Shown: positions 8,141 to 18,229, counted from the first letter of the stretch. The stretch: DNA of 64,000 nt from Gemmatimonadota bacterium (GCA_040388625.1 JAZKBK010000001.1:372001-436000), one strand, 5' to 3'. A program made the numbers and translations. Notes: generated from the sequence alone by a model not told the origin.

Positions 8141-8257
8141 GTGAAAGTACGTAGCAGCGTCAAGCCGATATGCGAGCATTGCAAGGTGATCAAGCGCCAG
8201 GGCGTGATCAGGATCATCTGCAGCCGCAATCCCAAGCACAAGCAGCGTCAGGGTTAA
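8141..8257 (+). CDS. rpmJ: 50S ribosomal protein L36 (bL36), zinc form
   Basis: This 38-codon gene starts with GTG and ends with TAA at 8255. The product starts [19 protein letters not shown] and ends in [10 protein letters not shown]. Cysteines at CEHC and IICSRNPKH give the C-C-C-H zinc ribbon of the zinc-containing form. It opens the alpha operon three bases before rpsM. Confidence 0.95.
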   Translation: MKVRSSVKPICEHCKVIKRQGVIRIICSRNPKHKQRQG

Positions 8258-8260
8258 CTA

Positions 8261-8638
8261 ATGGCTCGTATTGCGGGCGTGGATCTTCCGCGCGACAAGA
8301 AGCTCGAGATCGGGCTTACTTACATATTCGGCATCGGTCGCAAGACCGCTCAGTCCATTCTCGAATCGACGGGAGTGAGTCCGTCGCAGCGCGTCCGCGA
8401 TCTGAGCGATGCTGACACGAACAAGCTTCGTCAGGCCATCGAGCGCGACCTCAAGGTCGAGGGCGCTCTTCGGACCGAAGTCGCGATGAACATCAAGCGC
8501 CTCATGGACATCGGCTCGTATCGCGGCACGCGTCATCGCCGCGGTCTGCCGGTTCGTGGGCAGCGCACGCACACTAACGCCCGCACCAAGAAGGGGCCGC
8601 GCCGCGCGATCGCCGGCAAGAAGAAGGTCACGAAGTAA
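8261..8638 (+). CDS. rpsM: 30S ribosomal protein S13 (uS13)
   Basis: The 125-residue protein carries the S13 hallmarks [29 protein letters not shown], and [20 protein letters not shown]. It sits in the head of the small subunit and touches the P-site tRNA with its basic tail ([16 protein letters not shown]). It is separated from rpsK by three bases in the conserved L36-S13-S11-S4-RpoA-L17 order. Confidence 0.97.
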   Translation: MARIAGVDLPRDKKLEIGLTYIFGIGRKTAQSILESTGVSPSQRVRDLSDADTNKLRQAIERDLKVEGALRTEVAMNIKRLMDIGSYRGTRHRRGLPVRGQRTHTNARTKKGPRRAIAGKKKVTK

Positions 8639-8641
8639 CAC

Positions 8642-9019
8642 ATGGCAACTGCGAAGAAAGTAAAGAAGATCGTCGAGGCCGAGGGCCTCGCTCACGTGTC
8701 GGCGACGTTCAACAACACGACCATCACGATCACGGACAACCGCGGCAACACGATCTCGTGGAGCTCGTCAGGAAAGGCCGGATTCAAGGGGTCCAAGAAG
8801 TCCACGCCGTTTGCCGCGACTGTTGCGGGCGAGCAGGCTGGACGCGAGGCCTTCTCGGCTGGTGTCCGCCGCGTGAACGTGCGCGTGCAGGGACCGGGCT
8901 CCGGTCGCGAGTCCGCCATTCAGGCGCTCGCCACCGCTGGTCTGCAGGTCAAGTCGATTCGCGACGTAACACCGATTCCACACAATGGTTGCCGTCCGCC
9001 CAAGCGGCGGAGGGTTTAG
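8642..9019 (+). CDS. rpsK: 30S ribosomal protein S11 (uS11)
   Basis: The 125-residue protein shows [36 protein letters not shown], and the C-terminal [17 protein letters not shown]. It forms part of the platform of the small subunit where mRNA leaves. rpsD begins three bases later. Confidence 0.97.
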   Translation: MATAKKVKKIVEAEGLAHVSATFNNTTITITDNRGNTISWSSSGKAGFKGSKKSTPFAATVAGEQAGREAFSAGVRRVNVRVQGPGSGRESAIQALATAGLQVKSIRDVTPIPHNGCRPPKRRRV

Positions 9020-9022
9020 TAC

Positions 9023-9655
9023 ATGCGTTACACAGGACCAAGCTGCCGTCAGTGCCGCCGAGAGGGGACCAAGCTCTTCCTCAAGGGCACCAAGTGCTTC
9101 ACCGAGAAGTGCCCCGTCGAGCGTCGCCCGACACCGCCCGGCCAGCATGGCGCGAGCGTTGCCCGTCGCCGCAAGGTTTCGGAGTACTCCAAGCAGCTGC
9201 GTGAGAAGCAGAAGATCAAGCGCATCTATGGCGTGAGTGAGAAGCAGTTCCGCAACACGTTCGAGCGCGTCACGACGCTGCCTGGCGTGACCGGACACAA
9301 TCTTCTCGCCGCACTCGAGAGCCGTCTGGACAACATCATCTACCGCATGGGCTTCGCGCAGAGCCGCAAGGCAGCTCGCCAGCTCGTTCGTCACCGTCAC
9401 GTCGAGGTGAACGGAAAGTCGGTAGACGTGCCCAGCTTCCTCGTGCAGCCCGGACAGGAAGTGCGCGTTCGCGCCAAGTCGCGCGAGCAGGCCTCGATCA
9501 TCGTTTCGATGGATCAGGCTTCGCGCGGCGCTCCGCTCTCGTGGATCGCAGTCGACAAGGAGTCGTTCAGCGGCCGGATGCTCGAGCGCCCGACGCGTCC
9601 GAACATCCCGATCGCGGCCCAGGAGCAGTTGGTCGTCGAGTTGTATTCCAAGTAG
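9023..9655 (+). CDS. rpsD: 30S ribosomal protein S4 (uS4), zinc form
   Basis: The 210-residue protein has an N-terminal extension with four cysteines (SCRQCRREGT, then TKCFTEKCPVERR) that can bind zinc, followed by RRRKVSEYSKQLREKQKIKR and the S4 RNA-binding domain (RLDNIIYRMGFAQSRKAARQ). S4 starts small-subunit assembly and in many bacteria represses translation of its own operon. A 213-base gap with a repeat element separates it from rpoA. Confidence 0.96.
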   Translation: MRYTGPSCRQCRREGTKLFLKGTKCFTEKCPVERRPTPPGQHGASVARRRKVSEYSKQLREKQKIKRIYGVSEKQFRNTFERVTTLPGVTGHNLLAALESRLDNIIYRMGFAQSRKAARQLVRHRHVEVNGKSVDVPSFLVQPGQEVRVRAKSREQASIIVSMDQASRGAPLSWIAVDKESFSGRMLERPTRPNIPIAAQEQLVVELYSK

Positions 9656-9658
9656 GGC

Positions 9659-9760
9659 GTGGATGTTGTAGGGGCGGGCCCCGTGCCCGCCCGCCGTTCG
9701 ACGACGTTTTAGGATTTGTGCCAGCCCGGAGATGGGGCAGGCACGGGGGCCTGCCCTTAC
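9659..9760 (+). repeat. Hairpin-rich repeat, copy 1 (rpsD-rpoA gap)
   Basis: The element starts GTGGATGTTGTAGGGGCGGG and ends GGGCCTGCCCTTACG. Its ends are imperfect inverted repeats (TGTAGGGGCGGGCC against the reverse complement TGTAAGGGCAGGCC of the copy 2 end). Inside are two hairpins, GCGGGC with GCCCGC, and GGGCAGGC with GCCTGCCC. It is closely similar to the copy at 10958-11060. It looks like a REP or MITE-like mobile repeat. Confidence 0.7.
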
Positions 9761-9803
9761 GATTTCCGTATCGATCAGGCACCCGGCAGGTGTAGTGACG
9801 AGG

Positions 9804-9838
9804 CCCTAACCTTCGTACCGACTTACCACGCGTTAGGG
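9804..9838 (+). promoter_or_regulatory. Inverted repeat in the rpoA leader
   Basis: CCCTAAC at 9804-9810 pairs with GTTAGGG at 9832-9838 across 21 bases, ending 30 bases before the rpoA ATG. It could form a leader structure that affects rpoA translation, or be part of a decayed repeat. No promoter box with good spacing was found next to it. Confidence 0.3.
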
Positions 9839-9868
9839 GCGGGGTAACGGTTAAATCAGACAAACATC

Positions 9869-10945
9869 ATGGCTAACGCAATCGATCTCCGCGGGCTCGT
9901 ACGCCCGCAGCTGGTAGAGTCCACCAAGCGCGAGGACACACCCAATGTCGCCGAGTTCCGGCTGCAGCCGCTCGAGCGCGGCTTCGGCTACACACTCGGC
10001 AACGCAATGCGCCGCATGCTTCTGTCATCGCTGCGCGGCTCTGCCGTTTGGGGATTCCGCATCGACGGCGTCGTACACGAGCACCAGACCATTCCGGGTG
10101 TCGTGGAAGACGTCCATCAAATCATCGCGAACCTCAAGACGCTCGTCCTGAGCCTCGACGATGCGACCGAGACCACCGTCGTTCGCGTCACCAAGACCGG
10201 ACCGGCAGCGATCAAGGCCAGCGACATCACCGGAGCGGCCGGACTCACGGTTCTCGAGCCCGACCATCATCTCTTCACGCTGCAGGACGATCGCGACATC
10301 ACCTTCGAGCTGTACGTGAATCACGGCCGCGGTTATGTCGAGGCCGATCAGCACGTCGCCGACCGGAATCTTCCGGTCGACCTCGTTCGCATCGACTCGA
10401 TCTACAATCCGGTTCGTCGCTGCAACTTCAGCGTTGACGCGACCCGCGTCGGCCAGCGCACGGACTACGATCGTCTTACGCTGCTCGTCGAGACCAACGG
10501 CACGATCGCGCCCGAAGAAGCGGTGAGCTATGCCGCAGCTTTGGCGCAGACGCACTTCCAGTACTTCGCGGGCTTCGGCTCGCACACCTCGGCTCCGATC
10601 ACGGCGGCCAGCGAGATGGGCGGCAACGACGCAGCCCGGCTCGCGCAGCTGCTCTCGACGCCGATCGAAGACCTCGAGCTTTCCGTACGCTCGGTCAACT
10701 CGCTCAAGAACAGCGAGATCCGGACGCTCGGCGATCTCGTCAAGCGCACCGAGGATCAGATCCTCGATGTGAAGAATTTCGGCAAGAAGTCGCTCAATGA
10801 AATTGCAGAGCTGCTCGAGCGCGAGAATCTGAACTTCGGCATGAAGTTCGAGCAGTCGGAAGAAGGCGTGCGGATCACGGATCGGGGCACCCCCCCGAAC
10901 CGCGCCGCGCTCGCCGAGGCCGCCATCGGCGACGACGAGGATTAG
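9869..10945 (+). CDS. rpoA: RNA polymerase alpha subunit
   Basis: The 358-residue protein has the assembly domain in its first 240 residues (EFRLQPLERGFGYTLGNAMRR, LRGSAVWGFRIDGVVHE) and the C-terminal domain that contacts promoter UP elements and activators (ELSVRSVNSLKNSEIRTLGD, VKNFGKKSLNEI). It ends in an acidic tail. The 213-base upstream gap and the 149-base downstream gap both hold copies of the same repeat, which is unusual within this normally tight operon. Confidence 0.97.
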   Translation: MANAIDLRGLVRPQLVESTKREDTPNVAEFRLQPLERGFGYTLGNAMRRMLLSSLRGSAVWGFRIDGVVHEHQTIPGVVEDVHQIIANLKTLVLSLDDATETTVVRVTKTGPAAIKASDITGAAGLTVLEPDHHLFTLQDDRDITFELYVNHGRGYVEADQHVADRNLPVDLVRIDSIYNPVRRCNFSVDATRVGQRTDYDRLTLLVETNGTIAPEEAVSYAAALAQTHFQYFAGFGSHTSAPITAASEMGGNDAARLAQLLSTPIEDLELSVRSVNSLKNSEIRTLGDLVKRTEDQILDVKNFGKKSLNEIAELLERENLNFGMKFEQSEEGVRITDRGTPPNRAALAEAAIGDDED

Positions 10946-10957
10946 TAGTAGCGGTAG

Positions 10958-11060
10958 GTGGATTTTGTAGGTGCGGGCCTCGATGCCCGCCCGCAGCACG
11001 ACGACGATTGAAGCTTGGTGCCAGCCAGAAAATGGGCAGGCGCGGGGGCCTGCCCTTACA
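10958..11060 (+). repeat. Hairpin-rich repeat, copy 2 (rpoA-rplQ gap)
   Basis: This copy starts GTGGATTTTGTAGGTGCGGG and ends GGGCCTGCCCTTACA. Shared internal blocks with copy 1 include GTGCCAGCC and CGACGACG. Total length matches copy 1 within a base or two. Terminal inverted repeats and two internal hairpins are conserved, so selection or recent spread rather than chance explains the pair. Confidence 0.7.
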
Positions 11061-11094
11061 GGTTTGTAGTTCATGGATTTTAGAGGATATCCAG

Positions 11095-11457
11095 ATGCGA
11101 CATAGAAAAGTCGGCCGGCAACTTCGGCGCACCCCCGAGCAGCGCCTCGCTCTGCTTCGGAACCTTGCGCAGTCGCTGATCCAGCACGGCGCGATCGAAA
11201 CGACGGAAGCCAAGGCCAAGGAGCTGCGGCCTTTCGTCGAGAAGCTCATCACGAAGGCGAAGGAAGGCACGCTTCACTCGCGCCGTCTTGCGGCTCGTCA
11301 CGTGCAGCAGCGCACCGTGAACGATAAGCTGTTCCAGGAAGTCGCACCCAAGTTCGCGACGCGCCAGGGCGGCTACACACGCATCCTCAAGACTGGCCAT
11401 CGCAAGGGTGACGGCGCCGAGATGGCCCGTATCGAGCTCATGCCGGAGACCAAGTGA
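11095..11457 (+). CDS. rplQ: 50S ribosomal protein L17 (bL17)
   Basis: The ATG at 11095 gives 120 residues starting [20 protein letters not shown], the canonical L17 N-terminus; a longer frame from 11008 runs through the repeat and was rejected. AGAGGA at 11080-11085 is a plausible ribosome binding site. The end overlaps the GTG of rpmB by four bases. Confidence 0.96.
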   Translation: MRHRKVGRQLRRTPEQRLALLRNLAQSLIQHGAIETTEAKAKELRPFVEKLITKAKEGTLHSRRLAARHVQQRTVNDKLFQEVAPKFATRQGGYTRILKTGHRKGDGAEMARIELMPETK

Positions 11458-11708
11458 AGATCAAGAGCCAACTCGCTGAAAAGCGCACCAAGGCGATCGA
11501 GCGGAACAAGTGTTACGCATGCGGCAAGGGCGTTACATTCGGTAACAACGTCTCGCACGCCAACAACAAGACGCGCCGCACCTGGAAGCCAAATCTTCAG
11601 GTAGCACGCGTCGCCGTCGCCGACAAGATCATCAAGGTCAAGGTCTGCACGAGCTGTCTCGCCGCCGGCAAGGTTGTCCGCGCGCCGCGGAGTCAGGCGG
11701 TAGCCTGA
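11454..11708 (+). CDS. rpmB: 50S ribosomal protein L28 (bL28), zinc form
   Basis: The 84-residue protein contains [27 protein letters not shown] and a second CTSC pair, giving the four-cysteine zinc ribbon of the zinc-containing form. It has about 18 residues before the first cysteine pair, longer than most L28 proteins. The GTG start overlaps the rplQ stop, attaching this gene to the alpha operon, whereas L28 is elsewhere often paired with L33. Confidence 0.9.
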   Translation: MKIKSQLAEKRTKAIERNKCYACGKGVTFGNNVSHANNKTRRTWKPNLQVARVAVADKIIKVKVCTSCLAAGKVVRAPRSQAVA

Positions 11709-11739
11709 ACGCCGTGCCGGCTTCAGATTCCTCCTCATT

Positions 11740-11768
11740 CGGGGCGACTCGTCAGTCGCCCCGTTTTT
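11740..11768 (+). terminator. Rho-independent terminator of the alpha operon
   Basis: GGGGCGACT at 11741-11749 pairs with AGTCGCCCC at 11754-11762 around a CGTC loop, and the next bases are GTTTTTG. It closes the ribosomal operon 32 bases after rpmB and isolates it from carB. Confidence 0.85.
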
Positions 11769-11786
11769 GTATCTTAGAAGGTCGAA

Positions 11787-14700
11787 ATGCCCAAGCGTAC
11801 TGATATCCACCGCATCCTCGTCATTGGCTCCGGACCGATCGTCATCGGTCAGGGCGCCGAGTTCGATTACTCGGGCACCCAGGCGACGAAGGCTTTGAAG
11901 GAAGAGGGATACGAGGTGATTCTCATCAACTCGAATCCCGCCACCATCATGACCGACCCGGAGTTCGCGGACGCGACGTACGTCGAGCCCGTCACGCCCC
12001 GGTTCGTCGAGCTCGTGATCGAGAAGGAGCGTCCCGATGCGCTGCTGCCGACGATGGGTGGCCAGACCGCGCTGAACGTCGCGATGGCGCTGTCACAGAA
12101 CGGCGTGCTCGAGAAATACGGTGTCGAGTTGATCGGCGCCGACCAGCGTGCGATACGCACTGCCGAGGATCGCGCGCTGTTCAACGAGGCGATGAAACGC
12201 ATCGGACTGCAGGTCGCTCGCGGCGGAACGGCGACGACGTTCGAGGAAGCACTCGTGCTGGTCGAGGACACCGGTTTCCCGTCGATCATCCGACCTGCGT
12301 TCACGCTCGGCGGCAGCGGCGGTGGCATCGCTTACAACCGCGATGAGTTCGAGGAGATAGTGAAGCGCGGACTCGATCTTTCGCCGATGAGCCAGGTGCT
12401 CGTGGAGCGCAGCCTCATCGGGTGGAAGGAATTCGAGCTGGAAGTGATGCGCGATGCGGCGGACAACGTCGTCATCGTATGCTCCATCGAGAATATCGAT
12501 CCGATGGGTGTGCACACGGGCGACTCGATAACAGTCGCGCCAGCGATGACGCTCACCGATCGCGAGTACCAGGTGATGCGCGACGCTTCCGTGGCAATCA
12601 TACGCGAGATCGGCGTCGCAGCCGGCGGATGCAACATCCAGTTCGCGGTGAATCCTGCCGACGGTGAGATGATCGTCATCGAGATGAATCCGCGCGTGTC
12701 GCGCTCATCCGCACTCGCGTCCAAGGCTACCGGATTCCCGATCGCGCGCATAGGCGCCAAGCTCGCTGTCGGCTACAGACTGGACGAGATCCCGAACGAC
12801 ATCACTGGCACCACGCCGGCGTCGTTCGAGCCCGTGCTCGATTACGTAGTCGTCAAGTGCCCACGCTTCGCGTTCGAGAAATTCACCTCCGCAAAGGCAC
12901 ACCTCACCACGCAGATGCAATCTGTCGGTGAGTCGATGGCGATCGGCCGTACATTCAAGGAAGCATTCCAGAAGGGGCTGCGCGCACTCGAGACTGGCCG
13001 CTCCGGTTGGGAAGTTGGCGCTCGTCTCATCGATGATCGCCTCGCCGATGACTCCGCGGATACGTTGCGTGCCGCGCTGCGCCAGCCGACGCCGGAGCGA
13101 ATGTTTCAGATCAAGCGCGCCATGCTCGCCGGCTTTACTGTTGCCGAGATATTCGAGCTGACGTGGATCGATCCATGGTTTCTGGAGCAGCTGCACGAGC
13201 TGACCGAAGCGGAGCGCAGGTGGACTGCGTTGCCGGAAGTCACGGCGACCGAAATGCGCCGCATGAAGCGCATGGGTTTTTCCGATCGCCAGCTCGGCGA
13301 CCTGCGCAGCGTATCCGAGGGCGAGATGCGCGCACAGCGCTGGGCGCTCGGCGTGCGTCCGGCCTACAAGATGGTGGATACGTGCGCCGGCGAGTTTCCG
13401 TCTGCGACTCCGTACCTGTACGGCTCGTACGACGAGGAGAGCGAGGCGCCGCCAACGGGCCGGAAGTCCATCGTGATACTCGGCAGCGGTCCGAATCGCA
13501 TCGGTCAGGGTGTCGAGTTCGACTACTGCTGTGTGCGCGCGTCACTCGCGCTGCGCGAGCAGGGTTTCGAGACGATAATGATCAACTCGAATCCGGAAAC
13601 TGTTTCGACCGACTTCGATATCTCGGACAAGCTGTATTTCGAGCCGTTGACGCTCGAGCACGTTCTCGAAATCGTCGACCGTGAACATCCGGTCGGAGTG
13701 ATCGTGCAGCTCGGTGGTCAGACGCCGCTCAAGTTGACGCGTGGTCTCGAAGCCGCAGGAGTTCCGATACTCGGTACATCGCCCGACGCGATCGATATCG
13801 CCGAGGACCGGCAGCGCTTCGACGCGATCGCGCGCAAGCTCGGAATTCGGCAGCCCGAAAACGGAACGGCCACCAGCATCGCTGGCGCGGTGGAAGCCGC
13901 GACGAGAATCGGCTATCCGGTGCTGGTACGACCGTCGTACGTACTTGGCGGCCGGGCGATGGAAATCGTGTACGACGAGGATTCTCTGCGCGATTACTTC
14001 GAGCGCGCGGTGCGTGTATCGGAAGACCGGCCAGTTCTGATCGACCAGTTTCTGGAAGATGCATTCGAGGCCGACGTCGATGCGATATCCGATGGTGATC
14101 AGGTTGTCATCGGCGGAATCATGCAGCACATCGAGGATGCAGGCATTCACTCCGGCGATTCCGCGTGCGTTCTCCCTCCGTACCTGATCGGCGAGGATGA
14201 GCAGGAAGCGATGCGCGCTCATACTGTTGCGCTAGCCGAGGCGCTCGGCGTCATCGGGCTGATCAACGTGCAGTACGCCATCAAGAACGGCGTGGTGTAC
14301 GTGCTGGAAGTGAATCCACGCGGCAGTCGCACGATTCCATTTGTGTCGAAGACAATCGGTGTTCCACTCGCGTCGATCGCGGCGCGTGTCATGGCGGGCG
14401 AGAAGCTCGCCGACATCGGTTTCACTGAAGAAGTGCTTCCGCCGTATGTCGCCGTGAAGGAAGCAGTCTTCCCATTCAACAAGTTCCGCGAGTTCGATCC
14501 CATTCTGGGGCCCGAGATGCGATCGACGGGCGAAGTGATGGGTGTATCCGAGTCGTTCGGAACCGCGTTCTACAAGGCGCAGCTGGCCGCCGATAACGGC
14601 TTGCCGATGAGTGGCGGCATATTCGTTTCGGTGAATGACTCCGACAAGGCATCGGTTACGCCGATCGTGCGCAGATTCCACGAGCTCGGCTTCACCGTCC

Positions 14701-15032
14701 ATGCAACCGAGGGGACCGGCCGTCATCTGCGCAAGCTCGGCATTCCTGTGACGCGGGTATACAAGGTGCATGAGGGCCGGCCACACGTGATCGACCTCAT
14801 CGTCAACGGAACGGTCCAGCTTCTCATCAACACGCCAATGGGCAAGCGCGCACAGAAGGACGACTACTCCATGCGCCAGGCGGCCATAGCGCACCACGTA
14901 CCGTACACCACGACACTGTCTGCGGCCAGCGCCGCTTGTGACGCCGTGCTGGCCATGCGATCGCGCCCCGCGTCGGTCACTTCGCTGCAGGAATGGCACT
15001 CGCGGATCGAGCGCCCCGTCGAGGCGCGATGA
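11787..15032 (+). CDS. carB: Carbamoyl-phosphate synthase large subunit
   Basis: The 1081-residue protein makes carbamoyl phosphate from ammonia, bicarbonate and two ATP for pyrimidine and arginine synthesis. The two homologous halves are evident: each has a pre-ATP-grasp motif ([20 protein letters not shown] near residue 10; [19 protein letters not shown] near residue 570) and an ATP-grasp region ([31 protein letters not shown]). The last 130 residues form the MGS-like allosteric domain. AGAAGG at 11776-11781 is a good ribosome binding site. The small subunit carA is not in the window. The stop overlaps the next gene (ATGA). Confidence 0.97.
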   Translation: MPKRTDIHRILVIGSGPIVIGQGAEFDYSGTQATKALKEEGYEVILINSNPATIMTDPEFADATYVEPVTPRFVELVIEKERPDALLPTMGGQTALNVAMALSQNGVLEKYGVELIGADQRAIRTAEDRALFNEAMKRIGLQVARGGTATTFEEALVLVEDTGFPSIIRPAFTLGGSGGGIAYNRDEFEEIVKRGLDLSPMSQVLVERSLIGWKEFELEVMRDAADNVVIVCSIENIDPMGVHTGDSITVAPAMTLTDREYQVMRDASVAIIREIGVAAGGCNIQFAVNPADGEMIVIEMNPRVSRSSALASKATGFPIARIGAKLAVGYRLDEIPNDITGTTPASFEPVLDYVVVKCPRFAFEKFTSAKAHLTTQMQSVGESMAIGRTFKEAFQKGLRALETGRSGWEVGARLIDDRLADDSADTLRAALRQPTPERMFQIKRAMLAGFTVAEIFELTWIDPWFLEQLHELTEAERRWTALPEVTATEMRRMKRMGFSDRQLGDLRSVSEGEMRAQRWALGVRPAYKMVDTCAGEFPSATPYLYGSYDEESEAPPTGRKSIVILGSGPNRIGQGVEFDYCCVRASLALREQGFETIMINSNPETVSTDFDISDKLYFEPLTLEHVLEIVDREHPVGVIVQLGGQTPLKLTRGLEAAGVPILGTSPDAIDIAEDRQRFDAIARKLGIRQPENGTATSIAGAVEAATRIGYPVLVRPSYVLGGRAMEIVYDEDSLRDYFERAVRVSEDRPVLIDQFLEDAFEADVDAISDGDQVVIGGIMQHIEDAGIHSGDSACVLPPYLIGEDEQEAMRAHTVALAEALGVIGLINVQYAIKNGVVYVLEVNPRGSRTIPFVSKTIGVPLASIAARVMAGEKLADIGFTEEVLPPYVAVKEAVFPFNKFREFDPILGPEMRSTGEVMGVSESFGTAFYKAQLAADNGLPMSGGIFVSVNDSDKASVTPIVRRFHELGFTVHATEGTGRHLRKLGIPVTRVYKVHEGRPHVIDLIVNGTVQLLINTPMGKRAQKDDYSMRQAAIAHHVPYTTTLSAASAACDAVLAMRSRPASVTSLQEWHSRIERPVEAR

Positions 15033-15598
15033 GCGACGACGTTTTCATTCACGAATCGGCGTTCGTCGATGAAGGCGCGCAGATCGGCGCCGGAACTCGG
15101 GTGTGGCACTTCTGTCACATACTCGGCGGTGCGGTAATCGGCGAGCGATGCTCGCTCGGCCAGAATGTCGTCGTGATGAACGGCACGCGTATCGGCGCCA
15201 ACGTGAAGATCCAGAACAACGTGTCCATCTACGAAGGTGTGACGCTCGAAGATGACGTGTTCTGTGGACCGTCGATGGTGTTCACCAATGTCATCAATCC
15301 ACGCAGCCATGTGTCGAGGAAGAACGAATACCGCGCAACTCTCGTGAAGCGCGGTTCGTCCATCGGAGCCAACGCAACGATCATCTGCGGCTCGACCCTG
15401 GGTGAGTTCTGTTTCATTGGCGCGGGAGCGGTCGTGTCGAAGGATGTTCCGGCGTACGCGCTGATGGTCGGCGTGCCGGCGCGCCGGGTGGGCTGGGTGT
15501 GCGAGTGCGGTGAGAAGCTTCCCGCTGGAGATGCGCCCGGGTGCGAAGCATGCGGCAAGCAATATGTGAATCACGGCAACTCCATTGCTCGTGTCTGA
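15029..15598 (+). CDS. wbpD: WbpD-like N-acetyltransferase (left-handed beta-helix)
   Basis: The 189-residue hexapeptide-repeat protein has the successive coils [41 protein letters not shown] and [20 protein letters not shown]. The sequence [10 protein letters not shown] is typical of the UDP-2-acetamido-3-amino-2,3-dideoxyglucuronate N-acetyltransferases WbpD/WlbB, which acetylate the 3-amino group with acetyl-CoA. The tail has two cysteine pairs ([14 protein letters not shown]), a small zinc-ribbon. The ATG overlaps the carB stop. Genes for the three preceding pathway steps follow, supporting this assignment. Confidence 0.85.
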   Translation: MSDDVFIHESAFVDEGAQIGAGTRVWHFCHILGGAVIGERCSLGQNVVVMNGTRIGANVKIQNNVSIYEGVTLEDDVFCGPSMVFTNVINPRSHVSRKNEYRATLVKRGSSIGANATIICGSTLGEFCFIGAGAVVSKDVPAYALMVGVPARRVGWVCECGEKLPAGDAPGCEACGKQYVNHGNSIARV

Positions 15599-16613
15599 GA
15601 AGTTTCGCGTAGCGCTGGTCGGATGCGGACGCATCGCGAAGAATCATTTCGACGCGATAGCGCGCGTCGACGGGCTGGATCTCGTCGCGGTCGCCGACGT
15701 GGTTCCGTCGCGCGCCGAAGCCGCGGCGACTGCGAATGGCGTTCCTGCCTTCGCGTCACTCGCGGAAATGCTGGCGGGGGTAGAGTGCGACGTCGTTACC
15801 GTTGCGACGCCGTCCGGATTGCATCCCGTGCACGGAATCGAAGCCGCGCGCGCGGGGAAGCACGTGGTGAGCGAGAAGCCGATGGCCATCTCACTGGCCG
15901 GTGCAGACTCGTTGATCGATGCGTGCTCCGAAGCCGGTGTGAGGCTGTTCGTGGTGAAGCAGAACCGGTTGAACCCGGCGATCCAGCTCGTGAAGCGTGC
16001 AGTGGAGAAGGGCCGCTTCGGACGGATCCATTCCGCCAACTGCACCGTCCGTTGGGCACGGCCTCAGGAGTACTATGACCAGGCTCCGTGGCGCGGTACG
16101 TGGGCCATGGACGGCGGTGCGTTCATGAACCAGGCCTCGCACTACGTGGACCTGATTCAGTGGCTTGCAGGGCCGGTCGAGAGCGTTGCAGCGATGACCG
16201 CCACGCAGGAGCGGAAGATCGAAGCCGAGGACTCCGGAGCGGCCGTGCTGCGGTTCCAGAACGGCGCGATCGGCGTGCTTGACGTGACGATGCTGACCTA
16301 TCCAAAGAACCTGGAAGGCTCGCTCACCATCCTTGGCGACCGCGGCTCCGTGAAGATCGGCGGCACAGCCGTCAACCGGGTCGATACGTGGCTGTTCGAG
16401 GACTACGACGACGACGACAAGCTGATCGAATCAGCGGCTACCACGCCCCCGACAGTTTACGGGTTCGGCCACCAAGGCTACTACCGGAACGTCCTCCGCG
16501 TGCTCAGGGGAGAGGCCGTGCCGGATACGGATGGGCGGGAAGGGCGGAAGTCGCTGGAGATCATTCTCGCGATCTACGAGTCGGCCCGGACCGGGAAGGT
16601 AGTCAGTCTGTAG
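15591..16613 (+). CDS. wbpB: WbpB-like UDP-N-acetylglucosaminuronate 3-dehydrogenase
   Basis: The 340-residue Gfo/Idh/MocA oxidoreductase has an NAD-binding motif [12 protein letters not shown] at the N-terminus, EKPMAIS near residue 93 with the catalytic Lys, and [20 protein letters not shown] with the conserved His near residue 183. In the pathway it oxidises C3 of UDP-GlcNAcA to a ketone. The GTG at 15591, inside the end of wbpD, was chosen over a TTG at 15585. The gene is followed by a short - strand gene and then by wbpE. Confidence 0.85.
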   Translation: MSEKFRVALVGCGRIAKNHFDAIARVDGLDLVAVADVVPSRAEAAATANGVPAFASLAEMLAGVECDVVTVATPSGLHPVHGIEAARAGKHVVSEKPMAISLAGADSLIDACSEAGVRLFVVKQNRLNPAIQLVKRAVEKGRFGRIHSANCTVRWARPQEYYDQAPWRGTWAMDGGAFMNQASHYVDLIQWLAGPVESVAAMTATQERKIEAEDSGAAVLRFQNGAIGVLDVTMLTYPKNLEGSLTILGDRGSVKIGGTAVNRVDTWLFEDYDDDDKLIESAATTPPTVYGFGHQGYYRNVLRVLRGEAVPDTDGREGRKSLEIILAIYESARTGKVVSL

Positions 16614-16661
16614 GGAAAGGCAGGCGATGCCACGCGTTGGCGGGAATCACGATCTGACGGG

Positions 16662-16958
16662 TCAGTCCTTATTCTCCGGCGGCTTGAGCCGGCCCGGCTC
16701 CGCCAGCAACTTGGTCATGAATCGCTGGCCCTCCGCCATCCGTTCCACTTCCAGCGCCATCGCCTCGACGGCCCTCTCTATCCGCTCCATCCGCGCCTCG
16801 GCAGCCTCCGCTGACTGGAGCGACCGTGGCAGGTTGGCGATCCCCTTCTCGACCCGCTTGCCATAGGCTCGCGCCATGGGATAGCCGATTCCCGCGATCG
16901 CCGCGATGGCAATGAAAGTGACATCGCGGATGATAGTGTGGGCGGTGTACGGATCCAT
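16662..16958 (-). CDS. Small membrane-anchored coiled-coil protein
   Basis: The 98-residue product starts MDPYTAHTIIRD, has one hydrophobic segment at about residues 9-24 (VTFIAIAAIAGIGYPMA), and then a heptad-rich, charged helix (residues 38-82) ending in PPENKD. GAGGAAGG stands just upstream of the ATG at 16958, which supports this start over longer ones. It resembles no named family that I know; a bitopic membrane protein with a cytoplasmic or periplasmic coiled coil is all that can be said. It lies on the opposite strand within the nucleotide-sugar cluster. Confidence 0.6.
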   Translation of the reverse strand: MDPYTAHTIIRDVTFIAIAAIAGIGYPMARAYGKRVEKGIANLPRSLQSAEAAEARMERIERAVEAMALEVERMAEGQRFMTKLLAEPGRLKPPENKD

Positions 16959-17107
16959 CCTTCCTCGCGGCAAGAGTTGCGGGGGCGCACACCTGGCGCC
17001 CATAGCGGAAATTAATTGACTTAGGGCGCTCCGACCGGCGATCTTTCCAGGCTGTATCGTCGTCTGTCCAGCCTCCTCGCTGGACGGCGCCCGCAACCCC
17101 GAATATC

Positions 17108-18229
17108 ATGGCCGTACCCCTTCTAGACCTCAAAGCCCAACACGGGACGATTCGCGACGAAGTCCTCGCCGCAATCATGCCCATCGTCGACGGGCAGACT
17201 TTCATACTCGGCGAGCCTGTCGAACGCCTCGAGAAACAGGTTGCCCAGCTCTCGCACACGACGCACGCGATCGGTTGTGCCAACGGCACAGACGCGATCC
17301 TGCTCGCGCTGCGCGCTCTTGACATCGGACGCGACGACGCAGTCGTCACGACTCCGTTCACGTTCTTCGCGACCGCCGGCGCAATTCACAACGTCGGTGC
17401 GCGAACGGTCTTCGCCGACATCGATCCCGATACGTTCAACATCTCTCCCGAAGCCGTTGACGAAACGGTGCGCAGCACGCCCGACGCCAAGGCTGTCATT
17501 GCGGTCGACCTGTTCGGACAGATGGCAGCGATCGACGAGATCCGGAACGTGCTCCCGCAGGGAATGCCCGTCATCGAGGACGCCGCGCAATCCATCGGCG
17601 CAAGCAGACACGTCGATGGACGTCAGGTGATGGCCGGTGAGATCGCTGACATCGGTACGTTCAGCTTCTTTCCCTCCAAGAACCTCGGCGGTTACGGCGA
17701 CGGCGGCATGACCGTCACTCAGAGTGATGAGCTCGCCGCGCGTCTCCGGAGACTCAGGACTCACGGCAGCGTCAAGACGTACTTTCACGAAGAGGTCGGC
17801 TACAACAGCAGACTCGATGCGCTGCAGGCCGTCGTGCTGTCGGCCAAGCTGCCGCACCTGGAAGCATGGAGCGCCGCGCGTCGTCGTAACGCATCGCTTT
17901 ACGACAGGGCATTCGCGGATCTCGACGGTGTGCGTACCCCCGTGATCGACAGCAGGAATCAGTCGATCTACAACCAGTACACGCTGCGCGCCGCGCGCCG
18001 CGACGAGCTTCAGGAATTTCTGAAGAAACGCGGCATCGGCAACTCTGTCTATTATCCGCTGCCGCTGCATCTCCAGCCGTGCTTCGCTTACCTCGGCTAC
18101 GAGGAAGGCGATTTTCCGGAGAGCGAGCGTGCGGCAAAGGAAGTTGTATCGCTGCCGGTATACCCGGAGCTTACCGACTCACAGCGCGACGAGGTAATCT
18201 CGGCGGTTCGCGCTTTCTACGGCCGTTGA
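17108..18229 (+). CDS. wbpE: WbpE-like aminotransferase (DegT/DnrJ/EryC1/StrS)
   Basis: The 373-residue PLP enzyme transfers an amino group to the 3-keto UDP-GlcNAcA made by WbpB. Family motifs are VPLLDLKAQH at the start, ALDIGRDDAVVTTPFTF, VIEDAAQSIGA with the PLP-binding Asp, and FSFFPSKNLGGYGDGG with the Schiff-base Lys near residue 190. The C-terminal YYPLPLHLQPCF is shared by sugar aminotransferases. The gene lies 15 bases before wbpA. A TTGACT at 17016-17021 could be a -35 box, but no convincing -10 follows. Confidence 0.87.
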   Translation: MAVPLLDLKAQHGTIRDEVLAAIMPIVDGQTFILGEPVERLEKQVAQLSHTTHAIGCANGTDAILLALRALDIGRDDAVVTTPFTFFATAGAIHNVGARTVFADIDPDTFNISPEAVDETVRSTPDAKAVIAVDLFGQMAAIDEIRNVLPQGMPVIEDAAQSIGASRHVDGRQVMAGEIADIGTFSFFPSKNLGGYGDGGMTVTQSDELAARLRRLRTHGSVKTYFHEEVGYNSRLDALQAVVLSAKLPHLEAWSAARRRNASLYDRAFADLDGVRTPVIDSRNQSIYNQYTLRAARRDELQEFLKKRGIGNSVYYPLPLHLQPCFAYLGYEEGDFPESERAAKEVVSLPVYPELTDSQRDEVISAVRAFYGR

